NCBI GenBank assembly: GCA_021806235.1
Contig: JAJZXU010000022.1
Span: forward strand, 76,606-120,423
DNA: 43,818 bases
Direction: 5' to 3'
Origin: Thermoplasmata archaeon
GTDB taxonomy: Archaea > Thermoplasmatota > Thermoplasmata > Thermoplasmatales > Thermoplasmataceae
Shown: positions 18,101 through 26,449 of the stretch, piece after piece
Position numbering within the stretch: position 1 is the first letter of the stretch
Layout of the letters: each line of letters begins with the position of its first letter
Made by a program: the position numbers and the translations under genes
The notes under the pieces: model-generated
Database searches by the model: none
The model's input: the letters and a program-made list of their open reading frames with translations, nothing else
Told to the model about the DNA's origin: nothing

Positions 18101-18651
18101 ACAGGGACTTAATAGATAAAAATGTATTTAATGAAATAAATAATAAGCTGTCGTCTTCATATAAGTTTAAAAATTTATTATCATGGGTAAAAAAACTTTT
18201 TGAGTATGAATATAAGGAAGATAAAAAAATGAAATTTGAAGAGTACTATAAAATTGTTCCAGATTATATTTCAGAAAACCTGTATAAATTTATTGAAAAC
18301 ATGGAGCCATATACATTTATAAATAAGTATGTTTATAATGATATGTCAAGAGATATTATTAGAAAACTTTATGAAAATGGTTCAGTGGTTATAACAAAAA
18401 TAAAAATAAATAAAATATATAATATCGTTAAAGATGTTATAACAGCAAAGAACTTTTATATATTTATTGACCGATCATTGAGCAATGTGTATAATATAAA
18501 ATTCAATAGCAAATATGAATACATATTAGATAAAATAAACCGGAATAATATAAATCCAATGGAACTCGTTGCCAGATTTGATATAGGGCTTATAGATGCT
18601 TTAAACATAATTGATATTTTGAATAAGAGTGATAAAAATGTATTACAGTAG
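15148..18651 (+). CDS. Giant helical-repeat (TPR-like) protein, unknown function
   Basis: The 1167-residue protein is almost wholly alpha-helical and dominated by Asn, Lys, Asp, Ile and Tyr. TPR-like units recur, for example YYLLGSIYIKTNNKKALNDT (about residue 190), ILADSYYYNGNYGRALEIYK (about 249) and YYYRGLIEYHKNNYSDSEKY (about 590). No signal peptide or membrane helix is seen, so it is probably a cytoplasmic scaffold. The C-terminal part holds a non-repeat segment ending in PMELVARFDIGLIDALNIID, which looks like a small helix-turn-helix or SAM-like tail. It overlaps the next gene by a few codons. It is the largest gene here and its base composition is among the most AT-rich. Confidence 0.8.
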   Translation: MISLTYKKINKKLINYLEDSIKNDSYDELIQYILKEENNIKRVYGDEIESIFFNYLEDKDIPEKLYDLINEIDNKNRLVLLYQIKLYYSNNDIDRFLELIENNKKLLSVKGIREKFDNFLDSKPVYDKLLYLSKMDIYDNAYVEKYIINNYNFNDFKNIVDNFTGNNDYENAEIILKKCIELKRDINCYYLLGSIYIKTNNKKALNDTVNYLLINDSKKPNEKLSRYLYFEGKYGMAIEYADKLDRGNKILADSYYYNGNYGRALEIYKNVYYNIDKGVIYKIIEIEHIIGDYGSLIVYLKSLEKMGTLDRNFCLYKIEAEMKLDMYIDAEDDINLYTKKYGNDKALLYLKLEYYRHIENESMEYNMANEILKTGEKDINVFNTIINYQYNNENYTELEEFIEEHSIKDNFMGKYVASLIYNNKMENVIEEIRNNTKLLNNGEVIDSLFNAIKSDKNIKLFDSIDYKNTLLEFVIDYLRGNKNIDYLKYFDVVDRGKSKICAYIIAVNGIDFKNNVKKKYVKDILSKGKFSNINYIIKSIFDAYSGNINDDTRDLKYFLYPVTDALIKTGKYDTAKKMIESLISKNPDPFYYYYRGLIEYHKNNYSDSEKYVNEAIEILKNADFFSLKLILAMKQNSSINKLLDEAFNLNFYSIFGDAYEFILYNKIDSTITEYFFNLNIHDINLYRIKRNLFDEYKSKVKYSALTLAGDYNEDDMIKHYNILKNSDVKMGAKFLRFFKFKTYKTDEIIANYYYSINDYYNSFKYYNDAFIRNNDVIDNVNFIKIRNDNEIYNNAITKFIENGDYYNTVVLYFIRKEYNKIEKIIDKIYDNKKIMEFLIENAWNKNDIRSNIIKIFNEKNDRITGELISKKFDDDEDYYNEIPVLKRLHELYNDDLMILDRLISALSRNNEKEDALSILYNKFHETKNLFLFNRLVSMYYNFRDYNSIMKLYNSNYIDRYNIKYFIFSSIKLFMYENYKTLSEKYRDLIDKNVFNEINNKLSSSYKFKNLLSWVKKLFEYEYKEDKKMKFEEYYKIVPDYISENLYKFIENMEPYTFINKYVYNDMSRDIIRKLYENGSVVITKIKINKIYNIVKDVITAKNFYIFIDRSLSNVYNIKFNSKYEYILDKINRNNINPMELVARFDIGLIDALNIIDILNKSDKNVLQ

Positions 18652-19270
18652 AAACAATGAAACTAATGATATACTTATAGCAGTTTTAATCCTTACCATA
18701 TCATTTACATTAATGATAACAGGCGGGATAACAAGAATAACAGCATACAGTACAGAATTTATAGAACTTGCGGGACTCACAGGGTTTGCAGTAACAGTAA
18801 CAGCTTTTCTACTGCATGAAATGGCACATAGAACTGTTGCAAAGAAATTGGGTGCAGTGGCATTCTTTAAATTATGGCCTGCGGGTGTTTTAATAGCACT
18901 GATAACCTCTATGTTCGGATTTTTATTTGGTGCACCGGGGGCTGTTGAGTTTGCAGGTTTATATGATCAGGAGAGTGAGGGAAAAATAGCACTGGCAGGT
19001 CCGGCAACAAATATTGTCATTGGGGTAATATTTTACGTTTTATATCTACTGCTGTCATTACCATCAATGTACATAGTTGAATTTGTTTTATTTTACGTTG
19101 CATTGCTGAACCTGTGGTTTGCACTGTTTAATCTGTTGCCCATACCACCCCTTGATGGAAGTAAGGTATTTTACTGGAACAGTAAATTATATGCAGGCAT
19201 ATTCATACTTGTAATAGTTTTAAATTTTGTCGATGGGCTAATACCATCATTCCTTGGGATTCATTTATAA
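18638..19270 (+). CDS. Site-2-protease-like (M50) membrane metalloprotease
   Basis: The protein has about six membrane helices. Zinc ligands are visible as the HEMAH motif (His63, Glu64 and His67 counted from the in-frame GTG at 18629) and the distal Asp in NLLPIPPLDGSKVF. Such proteins cut other membrane proteins within the membrane. I chose the ATG at 18638 because GAGTGAT lies at good distance before it; the GTG at 18629 is the alternative. Both overlap the end of the TPR gene, so the two are probably co-translated. Substrate unknown. Confidence 0.88.
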   Translation: MYYSRNNETNDILIAVLILTISFTLMITGGITRITAYSTEFIELAGLTGFAVTVTAFLLHEMAHRTVAKKLGAVAFFKLWPAGVLIALITSMFGFLFGAPGAVEFAGLYDQESEGKIALAGPATNIVIGVIFYVLYLLLSLPSMYIVEFVLFYVALLNLWFALFNLLPIPPLDGSKVFYWNSKLYAGIFILVIVLNFVDGLIPSFLGIHL

Positions 19271-19300
19271 ACCATTTTAAGTAAAAACATTAAATAAAGG

Positions 19301-19310
19301 TTATATATAT
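19301..19310 (+). promoter_or_regulatory. TATA element upstream of the zinc-finger/EF-1 beta genes
   Basis: TTATATATAT is preceded by AAAGG and is centred about 26 bases before 19331. That would put the RNA start between the TTG at 19321 and the GTG at 19333, which bears on the start of the zinc-finger protein: a leaderless GTG start at 19333 is possible. Confidence 0.4.
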
Positions 19311-19320
19311 TATTTTAATA

Positions 19321-19509
19321 TTGAGTGAGGAAGTGATTAAAATTAACACCAAAGAAACTTGTACTTCATGTGGCATAGGGCTGGTTGAAGTTGGATATTC
19401 AATATTACTTTGCCCTAACTGTGGCGAAGAAATGATAGGTAGATGTAAGCAATGTAGAGAGCATTCTACACCATATGAGTGCCCGAAATGCGGGTATTTG
19501 GGACCGTGA
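19321..19509 (+). CDS. Small two-zinc-finger protein (HVO_2753-like)
   Basis: A 62-residue protein with four CxxC knuckles: CTSC, CPNC, CKQC and CPKC, enough for two zinc sites. Short proteins of this type precede the EF-1 beta gene in many archaea and are thought to bind RNA. The first in-frame start is TTG at 19321; GTG at 19333 would leave all cysteines intact and fits the promoter spacing better. Five bases separate the stop from the EF-1 beta start, so the two are co-transcribed. Confidence 0.88.
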   Translation: MSEEVIKINTKETCTSCGIGLVEVGYSILLCPNCGEEMIGRCKQCREHSTPYECPKCGYLGP

Positions 19510-19514
19510 TATTC

Positions 19515-19781
19515 ATGGGAGATGTAATGGTTTTATTAAGGGTATTGCCAGAATCAATTGATATTAATCTGGATGAATTAAAGGAGAATATATCAAAGAA
19601 ACTGGATGGTCTCTGCAAAATCAATGAGGTAAAACGGGAAGAGATTGGCTTTGGATTAAATGCATTAATGTTTTCGATAATAGTACCGGATGAAGAAGGA
19701 AAAATGGACAGGGTAGAAAATGCAATATCTTCCGTTGAACATGTAAGCCAGGTAGATACCAGAGATGTTACACTAATTTAA
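19515..19781 (+). CDS. ef1b: Translation elongation factor 1-beta (aEF-1B)
   Basis: The 88-residue protein is the nucleotide-exchange factor for EF-1 alpha. It starts with GDVMVLLRVLPESIDINLDE and contains GFGLNALMFSIIVPDEEGKM and the C-terminal strand with VSQVDTRDVTLI, a ferredoxin-like fold of normal archaeal length. The open frame extends upstream to 19479 inside the zinc-finger gene, but the ATG at 19515 gives the standard N-terminus and is preceded by GTGAT. Confidence 0.95.
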   Translation: MGDVMVLLRVLPESIDINLDELKENISKKLDGLCKINEVKREEIGFGLNALMFSIIVPDEEGKMDRVENAISSVEHVSQVDTRDVTLI

Positions 19782-19782
19782 A

Positions 19783-20862
19783 ATGTTATTTATTATTTTA
19801 TTGATCTTATTTACAGTAATTTTAATCCTTATCTCGATGGGACATATATTTATAGGATCACATAAATATGTAGATGATAACATAAAAAATGATTATTACC
19901 CAAAAACCCTAGTAATGCTGCCATGTAGGGGCATGGACTATTCATTGAGATCTAATTTAAATTCAATAAAAAATCAGAACTATAATAATTTTAGGTTAGT
20001 ATGTGTGGTTGATGATGAAAACGAAGGGGCATTAAAAGTCATAAAAGAGTTAAATGTGGAATATATAATAAGTGCTTATAAATGCGAAAAATGCAGTGGC
20101 AAGGTAAAGGCAATAAGTACTGCAATGGAAAAATTTAATGATTATGATGTTTATGTAATCGCAGATTCTGATATATATGTTAAAAATGACTGGCTTATAA
20201 ATCTAATAATGCCATTAAAAAATAATGATGCAGGATTATCAACAACATTTCCATATTTTGCCCCAAAAAATGGTTTCTGGTCTGAGGTCAAGGAAGTATG
20301 GGGATTTGTTGGCATGGGATTAATGGAATCAAAACTTACACGGTTTGGCTGGGGAGGATCCCTGGCATTTAAAAGAGAGATAATTGAGGATGATTTAAGT
20401 TTTTTTAGTGAACATATATCTGATGATACTGCACTGACAAAGATAGCAAAAAATAAAAACTTAAAAATATATTATACAAAAAATTCAATGCCGTATGTAA
20501 ACTCTCCGGAGAATTTTGTGGATTTCTTTGAATGGGCTAACAGACAAACAGCACTGTCAATATCTGCAGACAGAAGAATTTATTATTATGGTTTATCATT
20601 TTACGGGTCGTATTTATTTCTGTTCTTTTCCGCAATTTTAATGGGAATATTTTATAATTATCTATTCTTCTTATTTTTAATTCCAGCGGCACTATATGTA
20701 ATAAACATGTTAAAAAGATTGGTTAAAATAAAGTTTACAAATGTAATAGCTGCAATAATCCTGCCGGAGATATATATTATAAATCTATTAATAGCAAAAA
20801 GAATGAAAAATATAAAATGGCGTGGAAGAAAATATAACATAACTGATAAAAAATTACTATAA
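19783..20862 (+). CDS. Membrane glycosyltransferase, family 2 (ceramide-glucosyltransferase-like)
   Basis: The 359-residue protein has one N-terminal membrane helix, a GT-A domain and three or four C-terminal helices. Nucleotide-sugar and metal ligands are visible: VVDDENEGA, IADSDIYV (DxD at Asp128/Asp130), SDDTALTKIA (catalytic Asp region) and EWANRQ in place of the QxxRW motif. GKVKAIS is a family-2 donor-site segment. It should transfer a sugar from a nucleotide donor to a lipid at the inner face of the membrane. The stop of EF-1 beta is one base before its ATG. Confidence 0.85.
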   Translation: MLFIILLILFTVILILISMGHIFIGSHKYVDDNIKNDYYPKTLVMLPCRGMDYSLRSNLNSIKNQNYNNFRLVCVVDDENEGALKVIKELNVEYIISAYKCEKCSGKVKAISTAMEKFNDYDVYVIADSDIYVKNDWLINLIMPLKNNDAGLSTTFPYFAPKNGFWSEVKEVWGFVGMGLMESKLTRFGWGGSLAFKREIIEDDLSFFSEHISDDTALTKIAKNKNLKIYYTKNSMPYVNSPENFVDFFEWANRQTALSISADRRIYYYGLSFYGSYLFLFFSAILMGIFYNYLFFLFLIPAALYVINMLKRLVKIKFTNVIAAIILPEIYIINLLIAKRMKNIKWRGRKYNITDKKLL

Positions 20863-20893
20863 AAATTATTATAATACCTTGCTATATTATGCT

Positions 20894-22234
20894 ATGAAAA
20901 CACCGCAGTTATTCGGAACGAATGGCATAAGGGGAGTTCCAAATGATTATTTGACAACAGAATTTTCAATGGCAATAGGAAAGGCAATAGGAACATTTTT
21001 TAATGCAAGGAAAATAGCTATTGCAAGGGATACAAGAATAAGTGGCGATATGATACTGCTATCAGTTGCCTCTGCTGTTTTATCAACTGGAACCGATACT
21101 GTGTATTTAGATATATTGCCAACACCAGCATTACAGTATTATTGCAAAAACCATAAAATACCGGGAATAATGATAACAGCATCGCATAACCCACCACAGT
21201 ATAATGGCATTAAGGCGATAGATTCGGACGGTACTGAAATCGACGAGGAGAAAGAAGTAGAAATAGAGAATTTAATATTTTCAAAGAAGTTTAAAAACGT
21301 TCCATGGAATGAGATTGGGCAGTACTCATCCGACAATACCGTGATAGACGAATATATAAACGGCATTATGAATGCTGTAAACACCGGCAAAATAAAGGAG
21401 AAAAAATTCAGTGTTGCAATAGATGCGGGTAACGGTGCATCATATTTTACGAGTCCATTATTATTATCAAAATTTAACTGCCATGTAGTTTCATTAAATT
21501 CAAACCCCGACGGAAAATTCAGTTCAAGGGATTCTGAACCGAAACCCGAAAATCTAAGTGATCTGATTAATATTATGAAAACAAAAAAGTTTGATATAGG
21601 AATAGCCCATGATGGGGATGCTGATAGGTGTGTTTTTATAGATGAAAATGGCAATTTTATAGATGGCGATAAGAGTCTGGCATTAATTGTTAAATATTCA
21701 ATAAATAAAAATGATAATGTTGTTACCCCTGTAAGCAGTTCCGATGCATTAAAGGAGATCTGCAATGAAAAAAATGCAAATTTAATATTAACAAAGGTTG
21801 GTGCACCAATAGTTGCAAGAGCAATGATAAATAATAGGGCAATAATAGGTGGAGAGGAAAATGGCGGAATAGTTTATGGTAAGCACCAGTATTGCAGGGA
21901 TGGTGCCATGACCCTATCATTGATGTTAAATCTACTGGCAAATGAAAATAAAAAACTATCAGAATTACTGAAGGATATACCGGATTATAAAATGATAAAA
22001 TCATCGGTTGAACGGAAAAGGGAATGGAATGAAATATATAATGATTTAATAGAAAAATATAAAAATAAAAAAATGGATTTTACGGATGGCGTAAAAATAT
22101 ATGATGACAATGGGTGGACATTAATAAGGCCCTCAGGAACCGAGAAAATAATAAGGATATTTTCTGAATCAAAAAGCATGGATGATGCAGCAGAATATAA
22201 TAGGGGGTATTCAGATTACTTAAAAAGTTTATAA
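20894..22234 (+). CDS. Phosphoglucosamine mutase / phosphomannomutase family
   Basis: The protein (446 residues) interconverts hexose 6- and 1-phosphates. Motifs: QLFGTNGIRG at the start, catalytic phosphoserine loop in ITASHNPPQYNG, metal loop AHDGDADRC, sugar-binding GGEENGGIVYG and phosphate-binding RPSGTEKIIR. Whether glucosamine, mannose or glucose phosphate is used cannot be settled. The first in-frame start is a TTG at 20879, but the ATG at 20894 matches the family N-terminus. It supplies activated sugar for the adjacent glycosyltransferases (inference). It overlaps the convergent gene by six bases. Confidence 0.93.
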   Translation: MKTPQLFGTNGIRGVPNDYLTTEFSMAIGKAIGTFFNARKIAIARDTRISGDMILLSVASAVLSTGTDTVYLDILPTPALQYYCKNHKIPGIMITASHNPPQYNGIKAIDSDGTEIDEEKEVEIENLIFSKKFKNVPWNEIGQYSSDNTVIDEYINGIMNAVNTGKIKEKKFSVAIDAGNGASYFTSPLLLSKFNCHVVSLNSNPDGKFSSRDSEPKPENLSDLINIMKTKKFDIGIAHDGDADRCVFIDENGNFIDGDKSLALIVKYSINKNDNVVTPVSSSDALKEICNEKNANLILTKVGAPIVARAMINNRAIIGGEENGGIVYGKHQYCRDGAMTLSLMLNLLANENKKLSELLKDIPDYKMIKSSVERKREWNEIYNDLIEKYKNKKMDFTDGVKIYDDNGWTLIRPSGTEKIIRIFSESKSMDDAAEYNRGYSDYLKSL

Positions 22235-22834
22235 ACTTTTATACATTGCAAAAAATCTTGTTACTGCATTAATATTACCTGCAAAGCCGAACCATAATAG
22301 CAGTATATCTGTAGCGTATATTTTTACAGAGTATAAATCAAAATGAGACACAATAAATAACTGTACCAGTATGAATATTATTATTAAAACTAATCTATCT
22401 GCCCTTCCTGCTATACCGGAATAATTTCTTTTTAACCCAAGAGCCTGTGATTGGGTTCCCATATAACTTGTCATTAGAATTCCTATGATTGCAAATAAAC
22501 CAATGTAAACATTTCCATATACTGAAAAGGTCATGCCCATTATAATAAAGATATCCGAATACCGATCAAACACATGGTCCAGCAGGTCTCCCTTTTTTGA
22601 TGAAATGTTTTTTAATCTTGCTATCTTTCCATCCAGTGCATCGAATAATGCCGATAATATTACAAAAATAAATGCAAGGATTAGATAATAATGGCTGAAA
22701 TAATAAAATAATCCACTTAAACCTGCAAAAACTAATGATAATATGGAAACTGTATTTGGATTTGCCTTTACAAATATTTTTGATAATGGGACTAATATTT
22801 TATCTCCCTGGCTTCTATATGAATCAAGTACCAT
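22229..22834 (-). CDS. CDP-alcohol phosphatidyltransferase (archaetidylinositol-phosphate-synthase-like)
   Basis: The 201-residue membrane enzyme has the full family motif: Asp65, Asp68-Gly69, Ala72-Arg73, Gly82, Asp86 and Asp90, within FDALDGKIARL and GDLLDHVFDRYSD. About six membrane helices follow the motif pattern. It swaps CMP of a CDP-activated lipid for a polar alcohol, here most likely CDP-archaeol with inositol phosphate; the head group is inferred from archaeal relatives, not proven. It lies next to sugar-lipid genes. Confidence 0.9.
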   Translation of the reverse strand: MVLDSYRSQGDKILVPLSKIFVKANPNTVSILSLVFAGLSGLFYYFSHYYLILAFIFVILSALFDALDGKIARLKNISSKKGDLLDHVFDRYSDIFIIMGMTFSVYGNVYIGLFAIIGILMTSYMGTQSQALGLKRNYSGIAGRADRLVLIIIFILVQLFIVSHFDLYSVKIYATDILLLWFGFAGNINAVTRFFAMYKSL

Positions 22835-22868
22835 AATGGTTTATTATATCTATATTATTAAATTTATT

Positions 22869-24248
22869 TTATTTATTTTCCCTAATTAGTAGATAGGATG
22901 TTGAGAAATAACCGCTGGAATAATATAATAACCATATGCCCGTAAAAATAAAATTCTGTAGAAAATATATTATTGATCCGGTTAGAAATATAATACCAAA
23001 TAGTAATATTATGTATATAACTGAACTTATATTGTGTTTTTTGCCCTTTGGGGTTACCTTATATATACGCTTTGATTTAAATGCCCTGAAAGCCCATAAA
23101 AGCATAAAAGGAGACAGTGCAACTGTGTATGATGACGTACGTCCCAGACCTGTTAATGCCTCCTTATTGGTAAAATTCAATTTTTTCCCTATCAATATAA
23201 ATACATATGCATATAATGCAAGGAAAATGAACCATATTAAAAATAATATATTATTCAATATATCAAAGTGTATAAATGGTATAAAGGCTATGAGAAGCAT
23301 TGCCATGACAAATGTCAGTATTATAGGTATATACTGTAAAAGGAATGCAATTGCATCTATTTTTTTTATTATCGATAATTTTGATGAGGAAATTGACTTG
23401 AACCTTCTCGTAAGGACTTCAATAGAACCCATAGCCCATCTTGTTTGCTGTATATAAAACGCCCCGAATGTGTCCGGTACATCTATGTGAACACTTGCAT
23501 CCGAACTTACGATCTTTTTACCCGCCTTTAAAAGTTTTGCACCTATTTCAAGGTCATCCTGAATCATTTCTGGGTCCCATGCCCCAACGGCTTCCAGAGC
23601 ACTTTTTTTAAATACGGTTCCACAGCCTATTGGAAATACCTCCATATTGCCCTTATCCCTGCCCTGGACTATCGATTTATTTGTAAAATATGTTGAGATT
23701 ATAACTCCTCTGGTTAATGAGGTGTTGTTATGTGTATAACCTTCCCAGTTCATTGTAACCGCATCTGCTTTCCTGTTCAGTAACTGCATGTATGCAGACA
23801 GTAATGAATTTTTATCAAGCCTTGCATCCACATCCAGTGTAAGAATGAGATCACCACGTGATCGTTTATATCCTTCAAGCAGGGCTCCACTTTTATATCC
23901 TATTCTATTTTTCCCCCTTCTGAATAATAAAATGTCTGTATTTTCTGGTATAATAAGTTTTGATTTGATCTCATTGAAATAACTTTCACGGTCATCTGAA
24001 ATTATTATTATTTCAATTTTTGATTTGTCCCACTCTGCTTCCAGTACATTTTTTATTAAATCGTTTATTGTATCCACATTTTCCCCTTTTGTTGGGACAA
24101 GTACTGATAAATATGGAAAATCTTTAATTTCCACTTTATTATACTTAAATTTTGTACCCATATAATAATAAAGTAACTGGAAAAATAATATTATAATTGG
24201 TGGAATAAAAATTATTACAGGTATTATGAGATAATACAGGTTAATCAT
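22869..24248 (-). CDS. Membrane glycosyltransferase, family 2 (cellulose-synthase-like)
   Basis: The 459-residue protein has one N-terminal and about four C-terminal membrane helices around a GT-A domain. Motifs: SVLVPTKGEN, IIIISDDRES, LTLDVDARLD (DxD), IQDDLEIGAKL (catalytic Asp-Asp) and QQTRWAMGS, the QxxRW acceptor motif of processive family-2 enzymes. It may make or extend a glycan across the membrane. It stands in the same orientation as the CDP-alcohol transferase, 34 bases upstream. Confidence 0.87.
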   Translation of the reverse strand: MINLYYLIIPVIIFIPPIIILFFQLLYYYMGTKFKYNKVEIKDFPYLSVLVPTKGENVDTINDLIKNVLEAEWDKSKIEIIIISDDRESYFNEIKSKLIIPENTDILLFRRGKNRIGYKSGALLEGYKRSRGDLILTLDVDARLDKNSLLSAYMQLLNRKADAVTMNWEGYTHNNTSLTRGVIISTYFTNKSIVQGRDKGNMEVFPIGCGTVFKKSALEAVGAWDPEMIQDDLEIGAKLLKAGKKIVSSDASVHIDVPDTFGAFYIQQTRWAMGSIEVLTRRFKSISSSKLSIIKKIDAIAFLLQYIPIILTFVMAMLLIAFIPFIHFDILNNILFLIWFIFLALYAYVFILIGKKLNFTNKEALTGLGRTSSYTVALSPFMLLWAFRAFKSKRIYKVTPKGKKHNISSVIYIILLFGIIFLTGSIIYFLQNFIFTGIWLLYYSSGYFSTSYLLIRENK

Positions 24249-24727
24249 AGCATTTCAACCCTTTAAAGCCTATAGCAATTGTTTTTGCAAATCTTTTAAT
24301 TTTCATGTTAACACTGTTTATTTATATTCTGCAATTCCTCTATATACTGCATTACGTGCAGGGTTTTTATAATCATTTATTACCTTAAATATAATATTTC
24401 TGGATTTTAACGTTACTGTCATTGAAAAGTGTATAGATAATATCCTATTTAATTTTTCCAGTGATATCATGGCGGAAAAAGCCCGTTGGTTTTTTTTCTT
24501 ATTTTTTGTTTCCAGAGCAGTAAATATCAATATATTCGTAATAATTCATCGCTGTGCAAACTTACCACACACAGGACAAATTGTACAACATTCCCAGTAG
24601 GGTAAGAAGCTCGATTTCTCCAATCCATTCCACATATGTTAGTTGTATATACTCCCCGGCATGCGCCGTCTATTGCCGCCATAGGACAGACAGAAATTGA
24701 TTTGTACTTTAAGTATATTAAGGTTAT
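24249..24727. other. 479-base intergenic stretch with short open frames but no gene I can support
   Basis: A 70-codon minus-strand frame (24318-24530) and a 75-codon minus-strand frame (24527-24754) run here; neither resembles a known family. Another minus-strand frame around 24550-24640 reads WECCTICPVCGKFAQR, a zinc-knuckle-like fragment just before a stop. This suggests decayed coding DNA at the left border of the less AT-rich block. No RNA gene is visible. Confidence 0.4.
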
Positions 24728-26422
24728 ATGGATACGGACATTGCATTTCTTCACCCACCAAGTATCTATGATTTCAGGAAACGTGCACTTAAGGAAGGGC
24801 CAATTGGAGATGTAGTCCCATCCACACCATTATTCGAGATGTACCCTATTGGATTTGTAAGTATGCTTGGCTATGCACTGAAGCACGGGTACAGGGGTAG
24901 GATTTCAAACATTGCAGTACTGATGTTATCAAGCAATAAATTTGAAGTTGAGAAGTATATAAAAAATATTGATTCTGAGATATATGGCATTGATCTTCAC
25001 TGGCTTCCACATGTACAGGGTGCCTTTAACATAGCAAGAATTGTTAAGAAAATACATCCTGATAAAAAGGTTCTATTTGGTGGATTTACCTCATCATACT
25101 TTGCTGAGGACATAATGAAAAGCAATGAGGCCGTTGATTTCATACTGGCAGGGGACTTTATGGAGAAACAGCTTGTTACGCTTTTGGATACAGTTGAGGA
25201 AGGTAAAAGTCTGGAAATGGTTCCAAACCTGGTTTACAGGGATGGAAACAAAATCAGGAGAAATAAACCATTAAAAGATGATGATCCCGGTGATTCCGTA
25301 TTTATTGATTACAGAATTCTTATAAAGAATGCCATAAAATACCATGACATCCGTGGCCATCTTCCATATTATAACTGGATAAGGAATCCAGTGGCAGTAA
25401 CACTGATTCAGAGGGGGTGCCAGTATAACTGTGGCTTCTGTGGTGGATCAAACTTTGCCTACAGTAATAATTATTATCCTGTGTCACCGGTAAGAAGATC
25501 TCCAGAAATTATAGCAGATGAGATTGAAGCAGTAAAGGAAACAATAAGTTCACCGGTTTTCATTGCAGGTGATATAAATCAGACAGGTGAAAAGTACTAT
25601 ACTGCACTCTTCAGGGAAATCCGTTCAAGGAAACTTGACCTTCCCATTCTCACAGAGTATTTTGTGCCACCTGGAAGGGATTATTTCAGGGATTTTTCCC
25701 GGAATGTGGTTGATTTTTCCTGTGAAATATCGCCGGATTCCTCGATTCCTGGGATAAGAAATATAACCGGGAGATATTATTCCAATGATGCTCTGGAAAA
25801 ATCTATTTCGCTTGCCAGGGAATTTGGGTCAAAAAAGTTTGATATTTATTTCTCCATCGGGCTGCCATACCAGACAGTTGAAGATGTAATGAAGGATGGG
25901 GCATACTATGAGCACCTTTCCAGGGATTTTGGAAGCAAAGAGATGCCTGTATATGGATTTATATCACCGCTCACGCCATTTCTCGATCCCGGATCACTCT
26001 TCTACGAGATGAGGGGAAAATATGGATACACTATTAATGGAAGCAACATTATGGATTATTACAATATGCTTGATAGAGGTTCTTCATGGGAGGATTTTCT
26101 GAATTATTATACAAAATGGATGTCCAGAGATGATATTATTAAGGCAACTTACCTTGCAGGAATAAAAATGGTTGAAATTGGCAGCAGGCTTGGACATATT
26201 CAATATGAAGAAAAGAACAGAATTATAAACAACATCATGAACTATATGAATGGCAGCGAATATATATCACATGAGGATAAGAGCCGGCATCTGACATACC
26301 TTGTGAAGGAGATAGACTGGTCCAGGAAACATGGCCTTACATTCGATTCTTCCCTTGTCTTTATTTATTCTATTTTTGAGAGAGTAAAGGGTGAATTTAA
26401 TTATATTTTTAGGAAAAAATAG
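24728..26422 (+). CDS. B12-binding-domain radical SAM protein (resembles the Ta0216 family)
   Basis: The 564-residue protein has an N-terminal Rossmann-like B12-type domain (about residues 1-180, with DLHWLPHVQGA and VLFGGFTSSYFAEDI) and a radical SAM barrel with the [4Fe-4S] motif Cys231-x3-Cys235-x2-Cys238 (RGCQYNCGFCGG), followed by a C-terminal extension of about 130 residues. The full DxHxxG cobalamin motif is not evident. Reaction unknown; a family of this layout is known from Thermoplasma. Radical SAM proteins of this class alter unactivated carbons in lipids, for example cyclopentane ring formation, but nothing here shows that it does so. It is clearly less AT-rich than its neighbours. 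Confidence 0.85.
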   Translation: MDTDIAFLHPPSIYDFRKRALKEGPIGDVVPSTPLFEMYPIGFVSMLGYALKHGYRGRISNIAVLMLSSNKFEVEKYIKNIDSEIYGIDLHWLPHVQGAFNIARIVKKIHPDKKVLFGGFTSSYFAEDIMKSNEAVDFILAGDFMEKQLVTLLDTVEEGKSLEMVPNLVYRDGNKIRRNKPLKDDDPGDSVFIDYRILIKNAIKYHDIRGHLPYYNWIRNPVAVTLIQRGCQYNCGFCGGSNFAYSNNYYPVSPVRRSPEIIADEIEAVKETISSPVFIAGDINQTGEKYYTALFREIRSRKLDLPILTEYFVPPGRDYFRDFSRNVVDFSCEISPDSSIPGIRNITGRYYSNDALEKSISLAREFGSKKFDIYFSIGLPYQTVEDVMKDGAYYEHLSRDFGSKEMPVYGFISPLTPFLDPGSLFYEMRGKYGYTINGSNIMDYYNMLDRGSSWEDFLNYYTKWMSRDDIIKATYLAGIKMVEIGSRLGHIQYEEKNRIINNIMNYMNGSEYISHEDKSRHLTYLVKEIDWSRKHGLTFDSSLVFIYSIFERVKGEFNYIFRKK

Positions 26423-26449
26423 GATTGAAATATAAGCATAATTACCAGA

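Noticed and set aside
21139-21765. 208-codon minus-strand frame inside the phosphohexomutase gene
   Set aside because: The plus strand holds every mutase motif; the antisense frame is hydrophobic noise.
22936-23457. 173-codon plus-strand frame inside the second glycosyltransferase
   Set aside because: Antisense to the QxxRW and DxD coding strand; no independent support.
24318-24530. 70-codon minus-strand frame as a small gene
   Set aside because: No family resemblance or clear ribosome-binding site; kept only as part of the intergenic note.
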